Below are positions 1 through 6,350 of a stretch of DNA of 12,184 nucleotides, one piece after another. The notes beneath the pieces were generated by a model. That model was not told the origin of the DNA. It was given only the letters and a program-made list of their open reading frames with translations, and made no database searches. The stretch is from assembly GCA_036481345.1 (NCBI GenBank), contig JAZGHU010000032.1:1-12184 (forward strand), read 5' to 3'. The position numbers and the translations under genes are program-made. Position 1 is the first letter of the stretch. Every line of letters starts with the position of its first letter. This stretch comes from JAAOYC01 sp036481345. GTDB taxonomy: Archaea > Nanobdellota > Nanobdellia > Woesearchaeales > WJKL01.

Positions 1-48
1 CTTAGGAAGAGTGAGTCTAAACTGTCCGTTATTGTCCTGTAACTTCAT
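1..48 (-). CDS. AbrB/SpoVT-like transcriptional regulator, N-terminal fragment (runs off the left edge)
   Basis: Reading leftward from an ATG at 48-46, 16 open codons reach the window edge and give MKLQDNNGQFRLTLPK. This is the pattern of the first strand of a swapped-hairpin AbrB/MazE DNA-binding domain (short polar lead, then Q-[FY]-x-[IL]-T-[IL]-P-K). Such proteins act as dimeric transcription factors, often autoregulatory or as antitoxins. The start is supported by a TATA-like box (69-78) centred about 26 bp upstream, matching the leaderless layout elsewhere in the window. Palindromic repeats lie directly upstream and are candidate operators. Only 16 residues are visible, so the family call rests on a short motif and the rest of the protein is unknown. 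Confidence 0.5.
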   Translation of the reverse strand, partial: MKLQDNNGQFRLTLPK

Positions 49-50
49 CT

Positions 51-96
51 TTAGTACTAATTAAATACTTATTAATAACTAAATTAGTACTAATTA
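51..96 (-). promoter_or_regulatory. Promoter with flanking palindromic repeats (candidate operator) of the AbrB-like gene
   Basis: The 13-mer TTAGTACTAATTA occurs twice without mismatch, at 51-63 and 84-96 (33 bp start to start, about three helical turns). Its first ten bases, TTAGTACTAA, are a perfect palindrome. Between the copies lies TTATTAATAA (69-78), itself palindromic and placed about 26 bp before the leftward ATG, so it is the likely TATA box. The repeats thus bracket the core promoter, and the nearer one abuts the start codon. Repression by a dimeric regulator, perhaps the AbrB-like product itself, is inferred. Confidence 0.55.
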
Positions 97-148
97 TATA
101 AAAACCTTTCTATTCCTAAACCAAAAAACAACTATTAATACCATTACA

Positions 149-158
149 TTTAAATATA
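149..158 (+). promoter_or_regulatory. TATA box for the small basic protein and methyltransferase unit
   Basis: TTTAAATATA is centred about 27 bp upstream of the ATG at 181. This predicts a transcript that starts at or within a base or two of the start codon (leaderless). No Shine-Dalgarno sequence precedes the ATG, which agrees. Confidence 0.5.
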
Positions 159-180
159 ACCAATCAACATCAATCTTACT

Positions 181-375
181 ATGGGATCAACATTTTACTC
201 AAAAAGGCTTCCAAACAGGAATACACCAAGAAGGGATAGAGCAAGACCTAAGACTTTTGCTACTGAAGAAGCTGCAAAGAAATGGGCTGAAAAACAAGGC
301 TTGAAAGACTACAAAATAGTTAATATGAAAAGTCCTGAAAGCAAAACAAAAAAGCTCAAAGTTATTGCTAAATGA
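181..375 (+). CDS. Small basic protein of unknown function (64 aa)
   Basis: I do not recognise a family. The protein is short and strongly basic. An Arg/Pro/Asn-rich N-terminal stretch (about residues 8-24, with RRDRAR) is followed by a helix-like segment rich in Ala/Lys/Glu (about 27-41) and a strand-like IVNMKS segment, then a Lys-rich tail. This composition is common in RNA- or ribosome-associated proteins, but that is only suggestive. It begins 27 bp after a TATA box with no SD, and its stop overlaps the next start as ATGA (372-375). It is therefore probably cotranscribed and translationally coupled with the rRNA-methyltransferase-like gene, which weakly supports an RNA-related role. Confidence 0.7.
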   Translation: MGSTFYSKRLPNRNTPRRDRARPKTFATEEAAKKWAEKQGLKDYKIVNMKSPESKTKKLKVIAK

Positions 376-1223
376 AAGTCTATAACAAGACAGTTAAGCA
401 AACCATAATTCTTGAATTAATTGAAAAAATTAAACAAAAAAAAGAACTAGCTAATGTTGACAATAAGCTAATAGAAGAACACATTCAACAACAATTAAAG
501 CAAAACAAAAAGCTTCTTCAATTCTTCTCAGAAATTGATTCATTAAACATAAAATCAAAAAATGTCAATAATTTAATAAAAATAATAAGAAAAGAACTTA
601 GATTGAAATATGGAGTATATCAAATAGATTCTAAAAAGATAAAACAACTTCTTAATCAATTAAAAAAACAAAAAACACTTGCAATGCACAAGAAAATTCT
701 TTCCTTACATCTCTCTTCAAAAGAAAGGCTTCCCATTTACAAGAATTTCTATGAAGACATCTTCAAGATAACAGGCATTCCAGATTCAATCCTAGATATT
801 GCTTCTGGCCTTAATCCAATTTCTTATCCTTATCTAAAAACATCTCCAAAATACATTGCAATAGAACTAAACAAAAAAGATGCAGAAATCATAAACAAAT
901 ATTTCAAAATAATGAAAATAAATGGAAGAGCATTAGCATTTGACATAACTAAAAAACCAATAAAACAAAAAGCAGACATAGCATTTGCATTCAAAATCTT
1001 TGATTTAATCCCACATAAAACAGTTGAAAGAATTGTAAAAGAATTAAAAGTAAAATATATCATTGCAACCTTTCCAACAAAAACAATCTCTAAAAAAAGA
1101 ATGACTTACATCAAAAGAGGATCTCTGCAAAGAATGCTTAAAAGATTAAAACTAACTTATAAAAAATTAGAATATGAAAATGAATTGGTTTATGTTATCG
1201 CAAAGAAACATAAACCTCTGTAA
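372..1223 (+). CDS. 16S rRNA methyltransferase homologue of the FmrO/ArmA/Rmt type
   Basis: This 283-residue protein carries the landmarks of the Arm/Rmt/FmrO family, SAM-dependent enzymes that methylate N7 of G1405 in 16S rRNA and in bacteria give aminoglycoside resistance. An N-terminal Lys-rich helical domain (about 1-105) is followed by HLSSKERLP (113-121, like HxSTRERL in RmtB). Next comes the SAM-binding motif LDIASGLNP (141-149, like LDIACGLNP), then FAFKIFDLIPH (205-215), FPTKT (234-238) and a C-terminal ELVYVIAKK strand (271-279). Length is close to the 250-280 residues I recall for the family. It overlaps the preceding small gene by ATGA. Family membership is well supported by motif order. 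The actual target base in this organism, and whether the role is housekeeping or resistance, cannot be seen. Confidence 0.82.
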   Translation: MKVYNKTVKQTIILELIEKIKQKKELANVDNKLIEEHIQQQLKQNKKLLQFFSEIDSLNIKSKNVNNLIKIIRKELRLKYGVYQIDSKKIKQLLNQLKKQKTLAMHKKILSLHLSSKERLPIYKNFYEDIFKITGIPDSILDIASGLNPISYPYLKTSPKYIAIELNKKDAEIINKYFKIMKINGRALAFDITKKPIKQKADIAFAFKIFDLIPHKTVERIVKELKVKYIIATFPTKTISKKRMTYIKRGSLQRMLKRLKLTYKKLEYENELVYVIAKKHKPL

Positions 1224-1274
1224 ACGAGTAAAACGATGTTTACTTTAGGTCTATGTAATCAAGAAATCACAACA

Positions 1275-1282
1275 ATTATAAA
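1275..1282 (+). promoter_or_regulatory. TATA box of the hypA-hypC operon
   Basis: ATTATAAA is centred about 26-27 bp upstream of the ATG at 1305. It supports that ATG as the true, leaderless hypA start rather than the in-frame ATG at 1236, which lies upstream of this box. Confidence 0.5.
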
Positions 1283-1304
1283 CAAAATTCAGCTACATTC
1301 TAAC

Positions 1305-1625
1305 ATGCACGAAACAATTATTGCAAATGACATTATAAACAAAGCAAAAGAACAAGGACAAGTAAAAGAAATAACAGTTGAAGTTGGAGATCTTGCTCAT
1401 CTTCCTGCAAATGAACTTAAAGAAACATTATCAACATTAGTAAAGTGGAAAGTGAATATAATTGAGAAAGAAGCTACAATCAAATGTTCTTGTGGTTATC
1501 AAGGGGCCCCCAAAATTTTAGAAAAAGGACATGATTCAACAGTCTTTGTATGCCCAAAATGTAATGAAACTCCAGACATAATAGACGGAAAAGATATTAT
1601 ACTAAAAGAGGTTATTATTGATTAA
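1305..1625 (+). CDS. hypA: Hydrogenase maturation nickel metallochaperone HypA
   Basis: HypA delivers Ni to the large subunit of [NiFe] hydrogenases, working with HypB in the cytoplasm. The 106-residue product begins MHE, where the N-terminal amine, His2 and Glu3 form the family's Ni site. A zinc-binding domain follows with C61-x-C63 and C83-x2-C86; the first pair has one intervening residue where many homologues have two. An in-frame ATG at 1236 would add 23 residues and bury His2, so it is rejected; the TATA box at 1275-1282 agrees. The stop codon is followed directly by the hypC ATG. Substrate is presumably the HydA encoded at 3548-4816. hypB is not in the window. Confidence 0.93.
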   Translation: MHETIIANDIINKAKEQGQVKEITVEVGDLAHLPANELKETLSTLVKWKVNIIEKEATIKCSCGYQGAPKILEKGHDSTVFVCPKCNETPDIIDGKDIILKEVIID

Positions 1626-1838
1626 ATGTGCTTTGCAATTCCTGGAAAAATAATTGAAATTAAGGACGATCAAGCTGTAATCGAATATTTTACTAATGAA
1701 AAAAGAACAGCAACACTTATTCAAGAAGATGAATACAAAGTAGGAGATTATGTTTTTGTCTCTGCAGAAATAGTTGTTCAAAAACTTTCAGAAAAAGAAG
1801 CACTTGAAAGTATAAAAGTTCTAAAAAATGAAGCCTGA
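1626..1838 (+). CDS. hypC: Hydrogenase assembly chaperone HypC
   Basis: HypC binds HypD and the large-subunit precursor and carries the Fe(CN)2CO group. The 70-residue protein opens with MCFAIPGKI, the family signature with the essential Cys2, followed by a small beta-barrel ending in VGDYVFVSAEIVVQKL (about residues 39-54). Length is in the usual 70-95 range. The ATG follows the hypA stop with no gap, and the 3' end overlaps the next gene by 11 bp, so the three genes are one operon. Near the end of the barrel this copy has VSAEIVVQKL where canonical HypC has roughly VHAGFAIEKL, a mild divergence; the canonical form is instead kept in the neighbouring HypC-like protein. Confidence 0.93.
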   Translation: MCFAIPGKIIEIKDDQAVIEYFTNEKRTATLIQEDEYKVGDYVFVSAEIVVQKLSEKEALESIKVLKNEA

Positions 1839-2271
1839 AGTTTATTTCTTAAGATATGCATTTCCTTGCGCAAGAGTTTTAGTAGATATAAGAAAAACAA
1901 TAACAGAAGAAGAGTTTGAAAAATTAGAACAAGCTGTAAAAACAGACACCCCAATAGATAGATCTTACTTAGAAAAAATATTCATAAAAGCAGTAGAAGG
2001 AATGAAAAAAATTAGTAATGATATTTGGAATATTGAGACAATAAGAAAATACTTTCAAGAAGGCCATGAAAATTCAATTAGTAAAGATCTTCCTTCAATG
2101 ATTCAAAGACTCTGTAAAATAAAAAAAGGAATTCTAATAGATAAAAAGAAAGGGGTCTTTATTGCAGAATTAGAAAATGAAAAAAGAAATATCATACCAC
2201 TTTACAAAAATCCAGAAATAGGAGATAAAGTGATTATTCATTATGGGTATGCAGTTGAAAAACTTTCTTAA
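1828..2271 (+). CDS. HypC-like domain protein with a ~95-residue N-terminal extension
   Basis: I do not know a named family for the whole 147-residue protein. Its C-terminal third (about 95-147) aligns by eye over its full length with HypC: LCKIKKG lines up with MCxAIPG, a hydrophobic strand pair follows (109-114), then EKRNIIPL, then IGDKVIIHYGYAVEKL (131-146), like the HypC end VGDYVLVHxGFAIxKL. C96 aligns with the essential Cys2 of HypC but is internal here. The N-terminal part (1-94) looks mainly helical, with Cys14 in FPCARVLVD. It overlaps hypC by 11 bp, so a hydrogenase-maturation role as a HypC paralogue or partner is inferred. Its last 38 bp overlap the convergent transporter gene. 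Confidence 0.75.
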   Translation: MKPEVYFLRYAFPCARVLVDIRKTITEEEFEKLEQAVKTDTPIDRSYLEKIFIKAVEGMKKISNDIWNIETIRKYFQEGHENSISKDLPSMIQRLCKIKKGILIDKKKGVFIAELENEKRNIIPLYKNPEIGDKVIIHYGYAVEKLS

Positions 2272-3151
2272 TCTTAGCAGCAATATAAACATAACTAATA
2301 ACTATTCCTACTCCTCCTACAATAAGCAGCATGCCTAATCCTTGCATTATAGTCAAAGGAGCTCCTAAAAAAGCAAATGATAACATAGTTGTAATTGGAC
2401 TTCCTAATAACAATACACAAGTTGCAGTTGAAACTTTGACATACTTTAACCCACTATACCATGTAAAAACAAAAAAGAACAAAAATATTGAAGTAATCAT
2501 AATCCAAGCAATCTGCATCAAACTAAGAGAACCTATCTCAGCAACTCCTCCACTAAAAGCTAAAAATAATAAGATAAACAAGCTTCCCATTCCCATCCGT
2601 CCAAAAGCAACAACATTAGACCCAATATCTTTTAATGCATTCTTAGAAATTGTAAATTCAACAGCCCATAACAAAGTAGCAATCAAGATCAACAAATCTC
2701 CAATATTAAAACTAACAAACTTTAATCTAAGCAAAAATAAATTTCCAGCAATAAGTAATGCTCCACCAATCAAAATGCCTTTGTTCAATTTCTCTTTCAA
2801 AAATACAAAAGCAAAAACAGCAACAAAAATAAACATTGTTTTATGAATAAATGCAGCCATTGCTCCAGATGTAATTGAAAGTCCTTTAAAGAACAGCAAA
2901 AAAGGAATACTTCCTCCAAACAATCCAATACAGACTAATTTGCCCCATTGTTTTTTATTCAACTCTTTAAGATATTTGAACTCTTTAAATAACATAATAA
3001 CAGAAAATAAAACTAATGCAACAACCATATTTTTTGCAAAAGTAAAAACAGAAGAATTAATCCCACTAACTCCAAACTTATTTACAAAAATAGAAAATCC
3101 ACTTATCAAAGCAGTAAAAAAAACAAATAACAATCCCCTTTTTTCATTCAT
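2234..3151 (-). CDS. EamA-family (drug/metabolite superfamily) transporter
   Basis: The 305-residue protein has about ten hydrophobic segments (roughly 7-23, 33-54, 71-88, 95-117, 125-141, 152-168, 180-199, 212-232, 240-260, 268-295) in two repeated five-helix halves. The FVFLKEKL motif at the end of helix 4 is typical of EamA permeases, inner-membrane carriers of amino acids, nucleotides or other metabolites. The substrate cannot be read from sequence. The ATG at 3151-3149 lies about 26 bp from a TATA box shared with the divergent protease gene. An SD-like GGTGAG (3160-3155) also precedes it, so a short leader from another start site is possible. It sits among hydrogenase genes without an obvious functional link. 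Confidence 0.88.
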   Translation of the reverse strand: MNEKRGLLFVFFTALISGFSIFVNKFGVSGINSSVFTFAKNMVVALVLFSVIMLFKEFKYLKELNKKQWGKLVCIGLFGGSIPFLLFFKGLSITSGAMAAFIHKTMFIFVAVFAFVFLKEKLNKGILIGGALLIAGNLFLLRLKFVSFNIGDLLILIATLLWAVEFTISKNALKDIGSNVVAFGRMGMGSLFILLFLAFSGGVAEIGSLSLMQIAWIMITSIFLFFFVFTWYSGLKYVKVSTATCVLLLGSPITTMLSFAFLGAPLTIMQGLGMLLIVGGVGIVISYVYIAAKIKKVFQLHTHNE

Positions 3152-3170
3152 AATCTCACCAAAACAAAAG

Positions 3171-3182
3171 TAATATATATAG
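3171..3182. promoter_or_regulatory. Single TATA box apparently shared by two divergent leaderless genes
   Basis: The 49-bp gap between the transporter ATG (3151, leftward) and the protease ATG (3201, rightward) contains one strong TATA-like run, TAATATATATAG. The core TATATATA (3174-3181) is self-complementary and lies about 26 bp from the leftward ATG and about 24 bp from the rightward one. Both distances fit leaderless initiation. Each gene could still have its own weaker box (for example the AT-rich run at 3190-3200 for the leftward gene). Confidence 0.45.
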
Positions 3183-3200
3183 TTTTCCTATCCCTATATT

Positions 3201-3575
3201 ATGAAAAAAATTCTCTGCTTTGGAAATGAATTTCTTAAACAAGACAGCTTAGCAAAAGAATTAGCAGATGAACTAGAAATTCCAAACTACAAATTCATAA
3301 AATGCAATTCAGTAAATGACATTCTAGAATCAAAAGGAGATCTGATCATAATGGATGTTGTAAAAGATATAAAACAAGTAAAAATAATCACAGACATAGA
3401 TCAACTTAAAGCAAACAAACTCTACTCTCTCCATGATTTTGATTTAGGATTCTTTCTCAAACTTCTAAAAGAAACAGGAAAAATAAAAACAATAAAAATA
3501 ATAGGAATCCCTCAAACAGGAAATAAAGAAAAAATAAAACAAGAAATCTATTCCCAGTTAATCTCCAAGAAATGA
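3201..3575 (+). CDS. [NiFe] hydrogenase maturation endopeptidase (HycI/HyaD family)
   Basis: This protease removes the C-terminal peptide of the hydrogenase large subunit after Ni insertion. The 124-residue protein follows HycI: CFGNEFLKQD (6-15) matches VGNSMMGDD with D15 at the position of the Ni-contacting Asp16 of HycI. IIMD52 matches IVDA (Asp62), and SLH78DFDL matches the TTHNMPL segment (His90). The segment IIGIP (100-104) matches FLGIQ. All three metal-contacting residues are therefore present, but the usual second acid and Gly of the DDG motif are Gln14 and Ser16. It is shorter than the ~150-residue average. Its 3' end overlaps the convergent hydA by 28 bp, exactly where the HydA tail is encoded. 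Start is leaderless. Confidence 0.85.
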   Translation: MKKILCFGNEFLKQDSLAKELADELEIPNYKFIKCNSVNDILESKGDLIIMDVVKDIKQVKIITDIDQLKANKLYSLHDFDLGFFLKLLKETGKIKTIKIIGIPQTGNKEKIKQEIYSQLISKK

Positions 3576-4816
3576 GCTGAACAGCTTATACATGGATCAT
3601 AAGATCTTATCAACTTCTCAATATCAATTATCAATTTATCCTTGCCCATCTTCAAACGAGAAGGTAAGAACTGTTTCAGATCTTCTTCAATATTTCTAAG
3701 ATTCTGTGCAGTTGGAGTAATAATATTTGCTTTTTGCAAACATCCGCTTTTGTTAAAAATATAATCATGGAATAATAATCCTCTTGGAGCTTCTGTAACA
3801 GCAACTCCTCTTCCAGCACGAGGAACAACTTTAACAGGCTTTTCATCAATTAACTCCAATTTCTCAAGAATCTCAATGCTTCTATCAATAGAATGAACAA
3901 GCTCAATAGCCTGTGCAACATTATTCATAAAAGGAGAATAATTAGGAATCTCAATTTTCAACAACTTTTTAGCATCTTTACTCAAATTCTTATGATTATT
4001 ATTCAATCTTGCTAAGCTTCCAACCATATAACTCTTTCCAGCTACAACAACAAATTTAGCAGTTGATCCTTGCTGCATATACTCCTGAAAATGAATATCA
4101 TACAATTCAGTTGGAACACATTGTTTTCCAACACAAGAAATATTTCCATGCAGAACAGGATAATGTCCCTTATGTTCTAAAGCAAAATATTTTGTCTCTC
4201 GTGAAAAATCAGGATATTTTAAGTTTTGAAATAAATTAACAACAGCCTTAGCATCCTTCTTAGATTTTCTTAATTTATCTAACATCAATTCAACTTCCTT
4301 CTCTTCAGGGACTTCTGAAAATCCTCCAACAACTGCAGTTATTGGATGTATCTCTCTCCCGCCAAACAATTTAACAATCCCATTTCCTAGATTTTTCAAT
4401 TTCAAAGCAAGACTAATTTCATCTTTATACTTCTTAGCCATCTCAATAGCTCCTGAATATCCTAAATAGTCAGGCAAAGCCAAAAAGAACAAATGCATAA
4501 CATGGCTTTGTATTATTCCTCCTAATATCAATAGCTCCCTCAATAATTCAGTCTGATTAGTAACCCTAATTCCAAAAGCATTCTCAGTTGCCTTAAGTGA
4601 AGTAATAGCATGTATTGGACTGCATATCCCACATATTCTAGAAGTCAATGGACTTATCTCATCCCAGTTTCTTCCTTGGATTATAGCTTCAAAAAATCTT
4701 GCTCCTTCAACTATCTCAAGTCTTGCTTTTTTTACTTCTCCCTTATCAATCTTAATATTTAACTTGGCATGTCCTTCAATCTTTGTTATATGGTCTAATT
4801 TTATTATCTTCGGCAT
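3548..4816 (-). CDS. hydA: Group 3b [NiFe] hydrogenase, large (alpha) subunit
   Basis: The 422-residue subunit holds the NiFe site. It opens with ITKIEGHAKL; the L1 motif RICGICSPIHA (60-70) supplies C62 and C65, and the L2 motif DPCISCSAH (407-415) supplies C409 and C412. Seven residues after His415 (FLEINWE) form the expected cleavable tail. Length matches Pyrococcus sulfhydrogenase alpha. It is the last gene of hydBGDA and overlaps hydD by 13 bp; an AGGTG (4824-4820) precedes the ATG with a short spacer. With the small subunit and the HydB/HydG diaphorase it should form a cytoplasmic, NAD(P)(H)-linked reversible hydrogenase, possibly also reducing polysulfide as in Pyrococcus. The exact cofactor preference is not visible. 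Confidence 0.95.
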   Translation of the reverse strand: MPKIIKLDHITKIEGHAKLNIKIDKGEVKKARLEIVEGARFFEAIIQGRNWDEISPLTSRICGICSPIHAITSLKATENAFGIRVTNQTELLRELLILGGIIQSHVMHLFFLALPDYLGYSGAIEMAKKYKDEISLALKLKNLGNGIVKLFGGREIHPITAVVGGFSEVPEEKEVELMLDKLRKSKKDAKAVVNLFQNLKYPDFSRETKYFALEHKGHYPVLHGNISCVGKQCVPTELYDIHFQEYMQQGSTAKFVVVAGKSYMVGSLARLNNNHKNLSKDAKKLLKIEIPNYSPFMNNVAQAIELVHSIDRSIEILEKLELIDEKPVKVVPRAGRGVAVTEAPRGLLFHDYIFNKSGCLQKANIITPTAQNLRNIEEDLKQFLPSRLKMGKDKLIIDIEKLIRSYDPCISCSAHFLEINWE

Positions 4817-5574
4817 CTTGCACCTACATATTTTGAATAAATCTTAGAAGTTCCTGCAAACTTTCTAAATGCCCGAACAATATCTTCTTCTTTCAATCCA
4901 TGTTCTTTAAGCAGATCAACTTCTTTATCAACATTAGAATCAGGCAATGGTCCTCTGCATCCAATACATGCAATTGAACTGCTTGGACAGACAGCATCAC
5001 AACCTCCATGAGTGACTGGACCGATACATGACTTTCCCTGCTGTAATAAACATTTATTCTCTTTTTCTCTACATTCAATACAGACAGGCTGCTCAACTTC
5101 TCTAGGAATCTTTCCAACAACAAAATCTTGCACAACTCTGACAAATTCATTTCTATCTAAAGGACAGCCTCTTAAAAAATAATCAACCTTAACATATTCA
5201 TCAAGTCCAACTGCTTTAAGTGATTTGACAAATTCAGGAATATCATAAACTTCTTCTTTAACATCTTCTAGATCAAGGAAATTTTTGATTGAAGGAATCC
5301 CTCCATAGGTTGCACAAGTTCCTAATGCAATCAGATACTTACTCTTTCCCCTTATCTCTTTTAATTTCTTTATTTCCTCTTCTGTTGTTACGCATCCTTC
5401 AATAAAAGCAATATCAAATGGGCCTTTTTTATTATTCTCTTTAGCCATTGGAAAATGAAGTATATCAATATGCTCTAATAATTCAAACAGTTTTCCACCT
5501 AAAAATAATATATTAAACTGACATCCTGCACATGATGTAAAACTAAATATCCCAACTTTTGCTTTAGTCTTCAA
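4804..5574 (-). CDS. hydD: Group 3b [NiFe] hydrogenase, small (delta) subunit
   Basis: This 256-residue electron-transfer subunit starts with VGIFSFTSCAGCQF, giving C15 and C18 of the proximal [4Fe-4S] cluster; C87 (GTCATYGG) and C137 (RGCPLD) complete it. Eight more cysteines (C165, C168, C175, C183, C192, C196, C203, C206) can hold two further [4Fe-4S] clusters, as in group 3 small subunits. There is no twin-arginine signal, so the enzyme is cytoplasmic. The start codon is TTG at 5574-5572: no in-frame ATG gives the conserved N terminus, and AAGGAGG lies nine bases upstream. It overlaps hydG by 11 bp and hydA by 13 bp, which implies translational coupling. Confidence 0.94.
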   Translation of the reverse strand: MKTKAKVGIFSFTSCAGCQFNILFLGGKLFELLEHIDILHFPMAKENNKKGPFDIAFIEGCVTTEEEIKKLKEIRGKSKYLIALGTCATYGGIPSIKNFLDLEDVKEEVYDIPEFVKSLKAVGLDEYVKVDYFLRGCPLDRNEFVRVVQDFVVGKIPREVEQPVCIECREKENKCLLQQGKSCIGPVTHGGCDAVCPSSSIACIGCRGPLPDSNVDKEVDLLKEHGLKEEDIVRAFRKFAGTSKIYSKYVGARCRR

Positions 5575-6346
5575 GATTCTTAGCCTCCTTGTATCTAAAA
5601 ACAGGTCCGTCTAGACATACATATTTATTATCCAACATACAATGTCCGCACTTCCCGATTCCACAATGCATTAACCTCTCATAAGATAAAAATATTTGTT
5701 CCTCACTAAATCCTCTTTTCATTAAACATTCAATTACAAACTTCATCATAATTGGAGGACCCACAGAAATAATAATAGAATCCTTCATCACTCCTTTCTC
5801 TTCCATCAATTTAGGCACAACACCTATACAACCTTTCCATGCTCCTGAAGCTTTATCAACAGTAATATTCAGATCAAACTTCTTCTCCCATATTTTAATA
5901 TCCTTCTTAAACAAAATATCATCTGGAGATCTAAATCCTAAAAATATCTGAACATCTCCAAAATCTTTTCTGTTTGCTTCAATATATTTGATAACTCCTC
6001 TTAATGGTGCTGTCCCGGTTCCTCCTGCAATAGCCACAATATTCTTTCCTTTGAAATCTTCCATAGGAAAACCATGACCATAAGGACCCCTAATAGTTAA
6101 GTTGTCTCCTTTCTTAACTCCATGAAGAATTCTTGTAACATTGCCAACATCTCTGATACATAATTCAATATAATCTTTTGAAGAAGAACAGATAGATATA
6201 GGACATTCTCCTATTCCTAACTTTCCAATCTCAACAAACTGTCCAGGATCATGCTTGATTTTATACTGGAGTTTGTACAAAGTAATATCTCTTGTTAATT
6301 TCTTAACATCAATTACTTTTGTTTTCTTAGGTATATAGGGGTTCAT
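5564..6346 (-). CDS. hydG: Group 3b hydrogenase diaphorase (gamma) subunit, FAD/NAD(P)-binding with [2Fe-2S]
   Basis: The 260-residue protein is a ferredoxin-NADP reductase-type flavoprotein that links the hydrogenase to NAD(P)H. It has an N-terminal beta-barrel FAD domain (about 8-95, with GECPISIC at 46-53), the nucleotide-binding loop AGGTGTAPLR (107-116) and a GPPIMM segment near the end of the NAD(P) domain. A C-terminal cysteine set C228, C233, C236 and C244 is the [2Fe-2S] site of the PyrK/HydG type. It is somewhat shorter than the Pyrococcus gamma subunit. Its ATG lies four bases after the hydB stop without an SD, so it probably relies on coupling with hydB. PyrK/NfnA-like proteins share this architecture, but the operon settles the role. 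Confidence 0.92.
   Translation of the reverse strand: MNPYIPKKTKVIDVKKLTRDITLYKLQYKIKHDPGQFVEIGKLGIGECPISICSSSKDYIELCIRDVGNVTRILHGVKKGDNLTIRGPYGHGFPMEDFKGKNIVAIAGGTGTAPLRGVIKYIEANRKDFGDVQIFLGFRSPDDILFKKDIKIWEKKFDLNITVDKASGAWKGCIGVVPKLMEEKGVMKDSIIISVGPPIMMKFVIECLMKRGFSEEQIFLSYERLMHCGIGKCGHCMLDNKYVCLDGPVFRYKEAKNLED
5584..5590 (-). promoter_or_regulatory. Strong Shine-Dalgarno site that fixes the TTG start of hydD
   Basis: Read leftward, AAGGAGG lies inside the end of hydG, nine bases before TTG 5574-5572. It is the strongest SD in the operon and justifies a non-ATG start immediately before the conserved VGIF strand. Confidence 0.65.
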
Positions 6347-6350
6347 TGTT

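Noticed and set aside
1220..1243. GTAAAC/GTTTAC inverted repeat between the methyltransferase and hypA
   Set aside because: Only six base pairs around a 12-base loop in AT-rich sequence; expected by chance.
1236..1304. Upstream in-frame ATG that would lengthen HypA by 23 residues
   Set aside because: It would bury the Ni-binding N-terminal Met-His-Glu, and the likely TATA box lies downstream of it.
2331..2846. 171-codon open frame on the plus strand inside the transporter gene
   Set aside because: Its Pro/Asn/Lys-rich translation resembles nothing and mirrors the hydrophobic codons of the convincing EamA protein on the other strand.
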